DNA from: a virus
Reading direction: 5' to 3' (one strand)
Length of the DNA stretch: 64,000 nucleotides
Virus record (IMG/VR): IMGVR_UViG_3300047444_000069
Span: 64,001-128,000 of that record
Shown here piece after piece: positions 1 to 7,265 of the stretch (the stretch's first letter is position 1; each line of letters opens with the position of its first letter). Below the pieces are notes generated by a model. It saw nothing but the letters and a program-made list of their open reading frames with translations, was not told the origin of the DNA and did not search any database. The position numbers and the translations under genes are program-made.

Positions 1-431
1 TCTGTGAGGATGATGAACTTGTATCCCTTGCGGGCACAGAAGGCACGCGCTGCTTCCCACTTCGCCGTGTTGGTGCAGTACATCATGGCTTCCTCGATGT
101 ACCGTTTCGTCTTACGTTTGGGCTGCTTCGGCGCAACGGTGAACTGTGCTGGCTTGATTTCTGCCAGATAGGTCGTGAACGACCCATCCTTGTTTCTGAT
201 AGTCATCTTCAAATCCACGAAGTACCGGTGAGGCAATCCATCGACAGGGGATATATACGGGATAATTGTTTCCTCGCTTGACCACGAAATTACATTATCT
301 CGCTTATCACAATACGAAAACGCGCGAAGCTCCCACGAACTTCGATATGTGATGTTGTGAACGTCACCTTTGTACTTCTGTGGATTGCGCGGTTTCCACT
401 TTCCCTTATAGGCGTTAGCGCCATATGCCAT
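1..431 (-). CDS. gp4: head completion protein, T4 gp4-like (3' end outside window)
   Basis: I translated this by hand from the minus strand: it begins MAYGANAYKGKWKPRNPQKY and stays open for 143 codons to the window edge. The segments ITYRSSWELRAF, IIPYISPVDG, HRYFVDL and YLAEIKP match the T4 gp4 (gp50/65) head-completion family, which has a TnsA/restriction-type nuclease fold; the D and ExK residues fit that active site. In T4 it prepares filled heads for tail joining. The ATG at 431 follows GTGAGTAAG, and a minus-strand CTAAATA lies about 35 bases upstream. The C-terminus is not visible. Confidence 0.85.
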   Translation of the reverse strand, partial: MAYGANAYKGKWKPRNPQKYKGDVHNITYRSSWELRAFSYCDKRDNVISWSSEETIIPYISPVDGLPHRYFVDLKMTIRNKDGSFTTYLAEIKPAQFTVAPKQPKRKTKRYIEEAMMYCTNTAKWEAARAFCARKGYKFIILT

Positions 432-441
432 TCTTACTCAC

Positions 442-448
442 CTAAATA
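442..448 (+). promoter_or_regulatory. late promoter for the gp48-like gene
   Basis: CTAAATA matches the T4 late element TATAAATA. Counting from that element, transcription should begin near 454, about 30 bases before the ATG at 483. It is one half of an imperfect palindrome shared with a divergent minus-strand promoter. Confidence 0.7.
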
Positions 449-467
449 TTAGTTGTATAAAACCAAC

Positions 468-474
468 TATTTAG
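468..474 (-). promoter_or_regulatory. late promoter for the gp4-like gene
   Basis: Read on the minus strand this is CTAAATAGTTGG. It would start RNA near 462 and so lead into the gp4-like gene at 431. It faces the plus-strand CTAAATA at 442 across about 20 bases, so the two transcripts would overlap by a few bases at their 5' ends. Confidence 0.65.
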
Positions 475-482
475 GCGAAGCC

Positions 483-1682
483 ATGTCCCTTCTTTCTGGA
501 ATCATTGACGGTGCGAAGTCGAAGCTGGAATCGGCGGTCACGTCGCATCTTCCTTTTTCGAACCTCAATAAAGCCACAACCAATCTTGAAAAGTTTGCGT
601 CTCCGAAGACGGGATATGAAATTCAACAACTTCAATATCCGGCTGATCTGACGGTCGCATCCGATCAACCCCATTGGGTCACGTTTTATATCAACGTGCG
701 CGGTAAATCGAAAATCGCACAGAACAATCCCGAACTACTGGCAACCGGCCAACCGATTAAGATTTCGGAAAACCGTCTGGACCCGGCCACGATGGATAAC
801 GCGGTGATCGGGACGGCGGCAGTCGGTGGTGCAGTGTCGGCCTTGGGCGCTGGCAAGAGGATCATCGATAGCGCCGGTAAGATTGCCTACGCTCGCGCAA
901 AGAACGGCGGTTCTGGTGTTCTTGGCGCTGGCGCGGCGGCGATTGGTGCAACGGCGGTTACTGGTGTGGCGGCGATAGGCATTGGAGCCGCTGTAGGGGG
1001 CGCTGCTGCGGCTATGACGGTCAAACCGGATACGACCTACCGACTGAAGGACGCGATCACCCTGAACGTCTCACAATCGCCTGTGTTTCATTCCAGTGCG
1101 AACTACGATGTCATGGAGTTCGGTGCGATTGGTGGATTTGCCGCAAACGGTTCGTCCTATGCCGACACACTGGATGCCGCACAACAAACACAGGAAGGTA
1201 TGTTGGCGGTCGCGCGGGCGGGCCTGAAGGAATCAGGCAAGTTCCTGAGTAAATCGGCTGGCGCGATGGTTGAGGCGACGACGAAACAAACTCTGAACCC
1301 GTATCGCGAAGTGCTGTTCAAACAGATTAACTTCCGTCAGTTCTCATTTGATTATCGTTTCTTGCCCCGGTCACAAGCTGAAACTGATATGGTGCAGCAG
1401 ATTATCAAGACTTTCCGGTATCACATGCACCCGGAAATGAGTTCGGGCGGTCTGTATTATATCCACCCGTCAGAATTTAACATCCAATACTATTTCCGTG
1501 GAAAAGAGAACTCATACATCAACAAAATCTCGACTTGCGTTTTAGTTGATATGGATGTTCAGTATGGTCCACACGAACAGTTCTCGACATTCGGGGATGG
1601 TGCGCCGGTAGAATATAGTTTGCGGCTGGTCTTCCAAGAATTGGAGACTTTAACAAAAGAGCGCATTAACGCGGGTTATTAA
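483..1682 (+). CDS. baseplate tail-tube cap/junction protein, T4 gp48-like
   Basis: The protein is 399 aa when started at the ATG at 483 (MSLLSGIIDG); an upstream in-frame start at 453 overlaps the promoter and is unlikely. The C-terminal part (LYYIHPSEFNIQYYFRGKEN, then VDMDVQYGPHEQFSTF and LRLVFQELETLTK) resembles the tube-like domain of gp48/gp54 proteins, which cap the baseplate hub and nucleate the tail tube. A glycine- and alanine-rich segment around residues 105-175 looks like a membrane or amphipathic insert and is odd for this family. It is followed directly by the repeat-protein array and later by gp53 and gp27. gp54 is the main alternative. Confidence 0.65.
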   Translation: MSLLSGIIDGAKSKLESAVTSHLPFSNLNKATTNLEKFASPKTGYEIQQLQYPADLTVASDQPHWVTFYINVRGKSKIAQNNPELLATGQPIKISENRLDPATMDNAVIGTAAVGGAVSALGAGKRIIDSAGKIAYARAKNGGSGVLGAGAAAIGATAVTGVAAIGIGAAVGGAAAAMTVKPDTTYRLKDAITLNVSQSPVFHSSANYDVMEFGAIGGFAANGSSYADTLDAAQQTQEGMLAVARAGLKESGKFLSKSAGAMVEATTKQTLNPYREVLFKQINFRQFSFDYRFLPRSQAETDMVQQIIKTFRYHMHPEMSSGGLYYIHPSEFNIQYYFRGKENSYINKISTCVLVDMDVQYGPHEQFSTFGDGAPVEYSLRLVFQELETLTKERINAGY

Positions 1683-2201
1683 ATGTCACAGAATAATTTG
1701 TTCAAAGCTAAATACGGTTCTCCGAAGACCCACGAAACTATGTCTACACATGAGAATCCGTATATTCGCGCAGAAGTTGCGCGCCACGCATCACCCGAGA
1801 TTCGCGATAGACTGTACAAGGACCGCGATGAAGTGGTTCGTTCGGCAACCGTCAAGGGCGCACCAAAGGCCCATATTGATCGGGCCATGACGGACCCACA
1901 TGAGGCAGTCCGACAGCAGGTTGCGGTACATGGCCACGATAGCCATCATCAGGTGTTGCAGCATGATCGCAGTGAGAACGTGCGATACCAAGTGGCGGCG
2001 CACGCACAGAACCCGAGCATCCTGCATCGACTGGCGCATGATGAATCGAATGATGTGGTTCGAAGCGTCATCAACAACAAACACACGCCCGACGAAACGT
2101 TGCGCCATATCGCTGACACTCACGCATCAGAGAGGATTCGCGACAAGGCAGACAAAGAACACTACGGGCGCACTGAATTGGGCGGCTGGATACCGGAATA
2201 A
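1683..2201 (+). CDS. LRV/HEAT-like repeat protein 1
   Basis: This 172-aa protein starts one base after the gp48-like stop. It opens with the array's shared motif (LFKAKYGSPK) and then carries about five repeats of roughly 24 residues with the pattern L..D....VR..VA.H. That pattern is typical of leucine-rich-repeat variant (LRV) and HEAT-like alpha solenoids, which bind proteins. Histidine is unusually frequent. It is the first of seven related genes, all joined by tiny gaps or overlaps. The function is unknown; a virion or host-target binding role is inference. Confidence 0.75.
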   Translation: MSQNNLFKAKYGSPKTHETMSTHENPYIRAEVARHASPEIRDRLYKDRDEVVRSATVKGAPKAHIDRAMTDPHEAVRQQVAVHGHDSHHQVLQHDRSENVRYQVAAHAQNPSILHRLAHDESNDVVRSVINNKHTPDETLRHIADTHASERIRDKADKEHYGRTELGGWIPE

Positions 2202-2205
2202 GAAA

Positions 2206-2919
2206 ATGAACGCAGAAGACAGAGACGAAAACATTTCCAACTTCGGTGTCCGATTCGGATCACAGCGAGTGCATGAGAAGTTGGCGAATCATGAGAACGA
2301 GTACACCCGAGAAGCACTCGCATCGAATACGGAGCACAAGCCGATCCTAGATAAGCTGATGAAGGATAAGCGGCCTTCCGTGCGCAAAGCGACGCTTCGC
2401 TTTCACAATCATAAAGACCACGTTGACGCAGCGGTCCATGACCCTGACTTCTCGGTGCGTGGTCTGGTTGCATACAAGGGCCATCATCACGATACCCTTA
2501 TACACGACCATGACGACTACGTTCGTACAGCAGTTGCAACGGCGGGTTCAAAGCCACATCATGACATTCTGATGCACGACGAAAGCCCAAAGGTTCGTAT
2601 GGAAGTCGCACAGCATGGTCACAACGAACATCGTGATCACCTGATGAACGACGAGAACTGGAAGGTACGCGAACGGGTCGCACGGTTCGGCAACGATAAG
2701 CATCGTGACCATCTGGTACATGATTCAGTTCCGGCAGTACGTGAAGCGGTTGCGGAACATGGCAACGACAGTCATCATCATGTCCTGAAAAATGACTTCG
2801 ATGGCAAGGTCCAGTTCGCGACGATCAACAAGACCAAGAACCCGGAAATTCTGGATCACATGTCCAAGCATTCGGCATGGCAGACGAAGGCGGCGGATAA
2901 ATTGAAAGGGCTGAGATAA
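2206..2919 (+). CDS. LRV/HEAT-like repeat protein 2
   Basis: The ATG at 2206 (MNAEDRDENISNF) gives 237 aa. The open frame extends back to 1900, but that part is the shadow of the previous gene. The N-terminal family motif appears as NFGVRFGSQR. About eight 24-residue repeats follow, with units such as HDILMHDESPKVRMEVAQHG. The stop overlaps the next ATG (TAATG), which indicates translational coupling. It is a paralogue of its neighbours; no enzyme motif is visible. Confidence 0.75.
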   Translation: MNAEDRDENISNFGVRFGSQRVHEKLANHENEYTREALASNTEHKPILDKLMKDKRPSVRKATLRFHNHKDHVDAAVHDPDFSVRGLVAYKGHHHDTLIHDHDDYVRTAVATAGSKPHHDILMHDESPKVRMEVAQHGHNEHRDHLMNDENWKVRERVARFGNDKHRDHLVHDSVPAVREAVAEHGNDSHHHVLKNDFDGKVQFATINKTKNPEILDHMSKHSAWQTKAADKLKGLR

Positions 2920-3827
2920 TGGCAGACGATTACGACATCGAAGATAACAAGCATCACTTCAAAGCGAAGTTCGGTTCATCGAAGATTCATCACGATATGA
3001 TTGACGGAAAGCCGGGTAGGTTCGGTATCAAACCACAACATGATCATCTTGAAACTATCGCATCACATGGCAACAAAGAACATCTGGACAAGATGGTTGG
3101 ACATTCCAGTTGGGTCGTGCGCAACGCGGTAGCCGAACAAGGCCATCACGATCATCTCGACAAGCTGATGCACGATGAAGATCAGTCGGTGCGAACCACG
3201 GTCGCGATGCGCGGTTCAGAGAAGCACCACGATCACCTGATGAACGATGCGGACAATATGGTTCGTGCGACAGTGGCGCATCATGGCAGCGACAAGCATC
3301 GCGATCATCTGGTAAAAGATTCATCGTTCCGTGTCCGTGAATCGGTCGCACAGCATGGCAATGAATCGCACCATGCCGCACTGGTCCATGATGATAATCC
3401 TGACGTTGCCCGGATGGTCGCAACACGTAGCGAGACGCACCGTAGTAAACTGGTGAATCACCCGTCACCGGCAGTGCGATATGCAGTTGCTTCAAATGGC
3501 GGTTCGGCTGTTCAAGATCACCTGAAGGACGATCCAGAACCCGAGATTCGCGCGGCAGTTGCAAGGCGTGGATTCCATCACGACAAGCTGATGCACGACC
3601 CGGATAAACGGGTAGTCCTACAAGTCGCGAAGAATGCCAACCTACACATCACCAAGCAACTTACCGATCACAAGAATTGGGAAGTCGCAGAGGCAGCACA
3701 GAACCGCATCCCACAACTTGAAGCGAACGAACGCATCAAACAGAAGCACTTGGCGATGAAGGCAGCAAAAGCGCAGAACCCGGTCACAGAACAACTGGTG
3801 TCATTCGCGACCTTCTCGGCTAAATAA
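2919..3827 (+). CDS. LRV/HEAT-like repeat protein 3
   Basis: At 302 aa this is the longest member of the array. It opens with an acidic stretch followed by the family motif (HFKAKFGSSK), then about ten units such as HLDKLMHDEDQSVRTTVAMR. A basic, alanine-rich tail follows (IKQKHLAMKAAKAQ). The regular D..VR..VA spacing makes an alpha-solenoid fold very likely. The end of the gene contains a CTAAATA element that would serve the next gene. The partner is unknown. Confidence 0.75.
   Translation: MADDYDIEDNKHHFKAKFGSSKIHHDMIDGKPGRFGIKPQHDHLETIASHGNKEHLDKMVGHSSWVVRNAVAEQGHHDHLDKLMHDEDQSVRTTVAMRGSEKHHDHLMNDADNMVRATVAHHGSDKHRDHLVKDSSFRVRESVAQHGNESHHAALVHDDNPDVARMVATRSETHRSKLVNHPSPAVRYAVASNGGSAVQDHLKDDPEPEIRAAVARRGFHHDKLMHDPDKRVVLQVAKNANLHITKQLTDHKNWEVAEAAQNRIPQLEANERIKQKHLAMKAAKAQNPVTEQLVSFATFSAK
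3820..3826 (+). promoter_or_regulatory. late promoter inside the end of repeat gene 3
   Basis: CTAAATA overlaps the TAA stop and would start RNA near 3832, ahead of the ATG at 3859. It allows the KWCT gene and the later repeat genes to be made independently of the gp48-like transcript. Confidence 0.6.
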
Positions 3828-3858
3828 TAAACTACTACCCATCTCAAGGCTTACACTC

Positions 3859-4644
3859 ATGAACATCAACACAAGCATCGTCAATGCATACAAACTGGCC
3901 CACTGGTCACAGCTTGACGAAAGTGTTCTCACAGAAGAACAAATGCAGTTCATCATCGAGAACCGGATCGAACATCTGAAGAAGGCGAACCCGGAACTCA
4001 GTACGGCACATGATCCGCACGGCCAACACAAGGACGCTGGTTCGATCATCGACCACTTCGCTACACATGGTGACCCGACCCCGAAGAAGACGAACACACA
4101 GTGGATCGTCGGTCAGTACAAGAAGGGCAACATCCGCCAAGAAGACGCGGGTCGTGTGCATGGCGCACTGTCCAGCTTCGAAAAGTACAAGGGCAAGCTG
4201 GCGAACAAAGACCTGAACAGCTACAAGAAGGTGTCGGACGTTGAAGATGCAACAGCCCCACATGAAGGCACGTTCGCTTCGAAGAAGGAAGAAACGCGCG
4301 CAGTGAAACACGAAGGCGCTGATCTGAAGTACGAAGACGATCACATCACGATCCACCACATCAAGAACGAAGATGCTGCGAAGCACTACGGCAAGGGTAC
4401 GAAGTGGTGTACCTCGGCAGACCAAAATAATATGTTTTCGCATTACCATGCGGACGGACCGATCCACGTTATTCACCACAAAACCGAGAAACAGGAGAAT
4501 GGTCAACCTCGAAAGTGGCAATTTCATAGTGCATCAAACCAATTTATGGATGAAAAAGATAATGAAATTTCCCATGAGGACTTCAACAAGATCAAGCCAT
4601 CATTCCATGCGGCGATTGACAAACATCCTGAGATGGTTGAGTAA
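3859..4644 (+). CDS. KWCT-motif protein of unknown function, possibly packaged
   Basis: This 261-aa protein has no LRV repeats although it sits inside the repeat array. The N-terminus contains LDESVLTEEQ, whose LTE fits the (L/I)xE recognition of T4-type prohead protease. The C-terminal domain contains YGKGTKWCTSAD (W183, C184), then a GPIHVIHH strand, KWQFH and NQFMDEKDNEI. I have the impression of similar KWCT domains in uncharacterised phage proteins but cannot name a family. The invariant-looking Trp-Cys pair with nearby His residues could be catalytic; that is speculation. It has its own late promoter at 3820. Confidence 0.7.
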   Translation: MNINTSIVNAYKLAHWSQLDESVLTEEQMQFIIENRIEHLKKANPELSTAHDPHGQHKDAGSIIDHFATHGDPTPKKTNTQWIVGQYKKGNIRQEDAGRVHGALSSFEKYKGKLANKDLNSYKKVSDVEDATAPHEGTFASKKEETRAVKHEGADLKYEDDHITIHHIKNEDAAKHYGKGTKWCTSADQNNMFSHYHADGPIHVIHHKTEKQENGQPRKWQFHSASNQFMDEKDNEISHEDFNKIKPSFHAAIDKHPEMVE

Positions 4645-4646
4645 AG

Positions 4647-5006
4647 ATGTACCACGATCCGGCACTCAAGAAGGCGATGTTTGCAACGAAATACGGTTCG
4701 CCTAAAACTCAGTCCCGGATGGCGAAGCGTGGGACAGTGATTCAACGCATCACCCTGTCCCACTCTGGTCCCGCTGAACTACTTGACCACATGACCAAGG
4801 ACAAGAATTCAGAAGTCCGATGGAATGTTGCAGACCGTGGTGAGAAGCGTCACCTTGACCAACTGGTGAATGATAAGGATGGTGATGTTCGGGCGAAGGT
4901 TGCTGCGCACGGCTATAAGGATCATCACGCTGTCCTGAGTAAAGACAAAGACCCGAAGGTTCGCTACTTCGCGGACAATGCAAAGAAAGAAGGACTAAAG
5001 GACTGA
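4647..5006 (+). CDS. LRV/HEAT-like repeat protein 4 (short)
   Basis: This 119-aa protein starts two bases after the KWCT gene stop. It has the family motif MFATKYGSPKTQ followed by about three repeat units, including HLDQLVNDKDGDVRAKVAAH. It is shorter than its neighbours, as expected if repeat units were lost by recombination between the nearly identical DNA repeats. Its function is unknown. Confidence 0.7.
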   Translation: MYHDPALKKAMFATKYGSPKTQSRMAKRGTVIQRITLSHSGPAELLDHMTKDKNSEVRWNVADRGEKRHLDQLVNDKDGDVRAKVAAHGYKDHHAVLSKDKDPKVRYFADNAKKEGLKD

Positions 5007-5010
5007 TCCT

Positions 5011-5253
5011 ATGAGCGCACTCAACAAAGCCAAGTTCGCAGAGAAGTATGGTACTGATGCGCTCAAAGCGAAGCACGATCCAATGTGGCAAGAGCATATG
5101 GAAGGCATCGACAAGAACGCATCAAAGATTGCCGACCTTCCTATGCGCCATGTTCGCACCGTGTTTAACAAGTATCGCACCGAAGACCCGTTCATCGCAA
5201 AGCTGGCGGCTGATCACTTCAACAGAATGGCACAAAGAGGATGTAAAGAATAA
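5011..5253 (+). CDS. small member of the repeat-protein family, repeats absent
   Basis: This 80-aa product begins MSALNKAKFAEKYGTDALK, a diverged form of the shared N-terminal motif, but no clear L..D..VR..VA unit follows. Its stop overlaps the ATG of the next gene, so it is read as part of the same operon. It may represent the bare N-terminal module of the family, or a degraded member. The translated frame is intact. Confidence 0.6.
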   Translation: MSALNKAKFAEKYGTDALKAKHDPMWQEHMEGIDKNASKIADLPMRHVRTVFNKYRTEDPFIAKLAADHFNRMAQRGCKE

Positions 5254-5897
5254 TGTTCCGAGACAACGCAAACTTCCTTGCGAAGTGGGGTTCACCTAGT
5301 CATATCAATCGCCTAACACAAAGCCCGAACGAACATGATCGTCTGGCTATCGCAAGTAAGCGTCCAGAAGAACACCACAAGATGCTCAACGATCCTTCTG
5401 AACGAGTTCGAAAGACAATCTCGTACAACACACCCAACAAGGCGCATCTGGACCACTTCGTCAACGATTCGAGTGAGTTCGTTCGTTCTAATGTCGCGAA
5501 GCACGGACATAAGGAACACTTGGATAAGCTGGTACATGATTCCGATTGGGCGGTGCGTGATAGGGTTGCAGCACATGGCCATCCTGAACATCTAGCGAAG
5601 CTTGTCGATGACCCGCATGAGATTGTCCGCAATCGCGTGGCATCGAAGGGTGTAGGTCACGACAAGTACGTTCATGATTCATCTGCGATGGTTCGTGACA
5701 TGGTTGCTGATACTGGCAGTGAAGAACACAAAGCGCATCTGGCAAATGATCCGAACGTGAACGTGCGCATGACCGTTGCAAAGAGTTCGGAACACCCGGA
5801 TACCCTGAAGAAACTCTACAAGGATAGCCATCCTGACGTATCGAGACATGCTCTGCGTCATGCAGCAGACCTTGGTATCGACGTGAGGAAAGAATGA
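5253..5897 (+). CDS. LRV/HEAT-like repeat protein 5
   Basis: This 214-aa protein has the motif FLAKWGSPSH near its N-terminus, then about seven repeat units such as HLDKLVHDSDWAVRDRVAAH and HLAKLVDDPHEIVRNRVASK. The start overlaps the previous stop and the end overlaps the next start (ATGA). A last unit has a diverged sequence (TLKKLYKDSHPDVSRHALRH). An alpha-solenoid scaffold is very likely; the target is unknown. Confidence 0.75.
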   Translation: MFRDNANFLAKWGSPSHINRLTQSPNEHDRLAIASKRPEEHHKMLNDPSERVRKTISYNTPNKAHLDHFVNDSSEFVRSNVAKHGHKEHLDKLVHDSDWAVRDRVAAHGHPEHLAKLVDDPHEIVRNRVASKGVGHDKYVHDSSAMVRDMVADTGSEEHKAHLANDPNVNVRMTVAKSSEHPDTLKKLYKDSHPDVSRHALRHAADLGIDVRKE

Positions 5898-6523
5898 GTC
5901 AAAGTATGCAATTCAGGGCTAGGTTTGGTACGCCCAAGATGGTCGATGACATGCAACATAGCGATGATGCTGATGCACGCGCAGCGGTTGCAGAGAAGCA
6001 CCCTGATCGTCACGCACAGATGCTTGACGATCCCGACGAGTATGTTCGCGCAGAGATTGCACGACACGGCAATAAGGCCCATCTGGATCACCTAATGAAG
6101 TCGCCCGACATTCATTCATCGGATTGGATGCTTGGTTCAAATATCGCCCGCAACGGTCATCCCGAACATTTGGACAAGCTAATTAGCCATCCAAGTGAAT
6201 TGGTGCGACAAGCAGTTTCAAATCACGGTCTGGACCGCCATCATGACGTTCTGATGCACGACCAAAGCTATCACGTTCGGTCGTCAGTTGCGGTGAATGG
6301 TAACGATAATCATCGTCGCGCGTTGATGAACGATCCGCACTCAGAAGTACGGAGCAGTGTTGCACGACATACACACGATCCGGCTATCATGGCGCATCTG
6401 GCGAACGATAAGGACCAAAGCGTCCGGTGGACTGCGCAGAATCGCCCTAAGCAAAGCGAAGCTTCAAAATTGCGCATGAAATCATTCTTAGATCAACACG
6501 GTAACGACGAACTTCTACGATGA
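5894..6523 (+). CDS. LRV/HEAT-like repeat protein 6
   Basis: This 209-aa protein opens MSQSMQFRARFGTPK, the shared motif. About six 24-residue repeats follow, including HLDKLISHPSELVRQAVSNH. One unit is expanded (SPDIHSSDWMLGSNIARN). It is the last repeat paralogue and its stop overlaps the start of the thioredoxin gene. Conservation is strongest in the N-terminal motif and in the D..VR..VA positions, and weakest in the solvent-facing ones, as in binding solenoids. Confidence 0.75.
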   Translation: MSQSMQFRARFGTPKMVDDMQHSDDADARAAVAEKHPDRHAQMLDDPDEYVRAEIARHGNKAHLDHLMKSPDIHSSDWMLGSNIARNGHPEHLDKLISHPSELVRQAVSNHGLDRHHDVLMHDQSYHVRSSVAVNGNDNHRRALMNDPHSEVRSSVARHTHDPAIMAHLANDKDQSVRWTAQNRPKQSEASKLRMKSFLDQHGNDELLR

Positions 6524-6774
6524 AACACGTACTCTATTTTTCTGCGCCGTGGTGCGCACCATGCAAGGCGTTTGCGCCGCAATTTAGTGCAGTGATGGAT
6601 CAGCACTCCGAAGTATCTTACGCGAAGGTTAACATCGATGAAGACTTCGAGAGGGCACAGGCACATGGCGTGCGTGCGATCCCCTGCATCGTGATCATCG
6701 AAGATGACAAAGAAACCGGTCGGCTGGCGGGCGGTGCGGTCAACAAAGCCAAGCTTGAACAACTCCTGAGTTAA
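6520..6774 (+). CDS. thioredoxin-like protein
   Basis: This 84-aa protein is short for a thioredoxin (usually about 105 aa), as in phage thioredoxin/glutaredoxin types. The active site is W11-C12-A13-P14-C15, and the cis-proline is in the motif VRAIPCIVI. It would reduce or exchange disulfides in the host cytoplasm. Its position between the repeat array and gp53, in a late operon, is unusual for a redox enzyme that normally serves ribonucleotide reductase. A folding role for late proteins is possible. Confidence 0.88.
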   Translation: MKHVLYFSAPWCAPCKAFAPQFSAVMDQHSEVSYAKVNIDEDFERAQAHGVRAIPCIVIIEDDKETGRLAGGAVNKAKLEQLLS

Positions 6775-6776
6775 CC

Positions 6777-7265
6777 ATGTCCTACTTCAGCAACTTCCCG
6801 ACCGTCTACTACACCTTCGATAACGTCTCGGCTACTCTGACCAAGAATTTCATGGCGCGCGTTGCGGTGTCGGATGCGCTGAAGTCGAACGTAACGCTGT
6901 ACTCACCGTACACCATCATTGACGGCGAAACTCCTGAGATTGTGGCCGACAAGGTGTATGGTGATCCTCTGCTTCATTGGGTCATCTTGTTGACCAACGA
7001 AATCATCGATCCTCGCTATGACTGGTGTCTGTCGCAAGTGGTCCTTGATGCGATGTGTGAGGCGAAGTACGAGAACATGTATGCCACGCATCACTATGAA
7101 ACGACTGATGGCTTCGTCGTGGATTCAGACTATCCCGGCGCTGTCTCCATCTCAAACTATCAATACGAAGACCAAATCAACGAAGCCAAGCGAACGATCA
7201 AGATTTTGAATCCGAACCTTGTGTCTGAATTTGTTAAGGAATTCCAAACAGCAATGGGGACGTAA
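6777..7265 (+). CDS. gp53: baseplate wedge subunit, T4 gp53
   Basis: The 162-aa protein shows the gp53 hallmark segment DKVYGDPLLHWVILLTNEI around residues 58-78, and has the FSNFP..YYTFD type N-terminus. In T4, gp53 (196 aa) joins wedges to each other and to the hub and has a LysM-like part. It lies two bases after the thioredoxin stop, and its own stop codon abuts the gp27-like ATG, forming a baseplate operon. Confidence 0.88.
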   Translation: MSYFSNFPTVYYTFDNVSATLTKNFMARVAVSDALKSNVTLYSPYTIIDGETPEIVADKVYGDPLLHWVILLTNEIIDPRYDWCLSQVVLDAMCEAKYENMYATHHYETTDGFVVDSDYPGAVSISNYQYEDQINEAKRTIKILNPNLVSEFVKEFQTAMGT

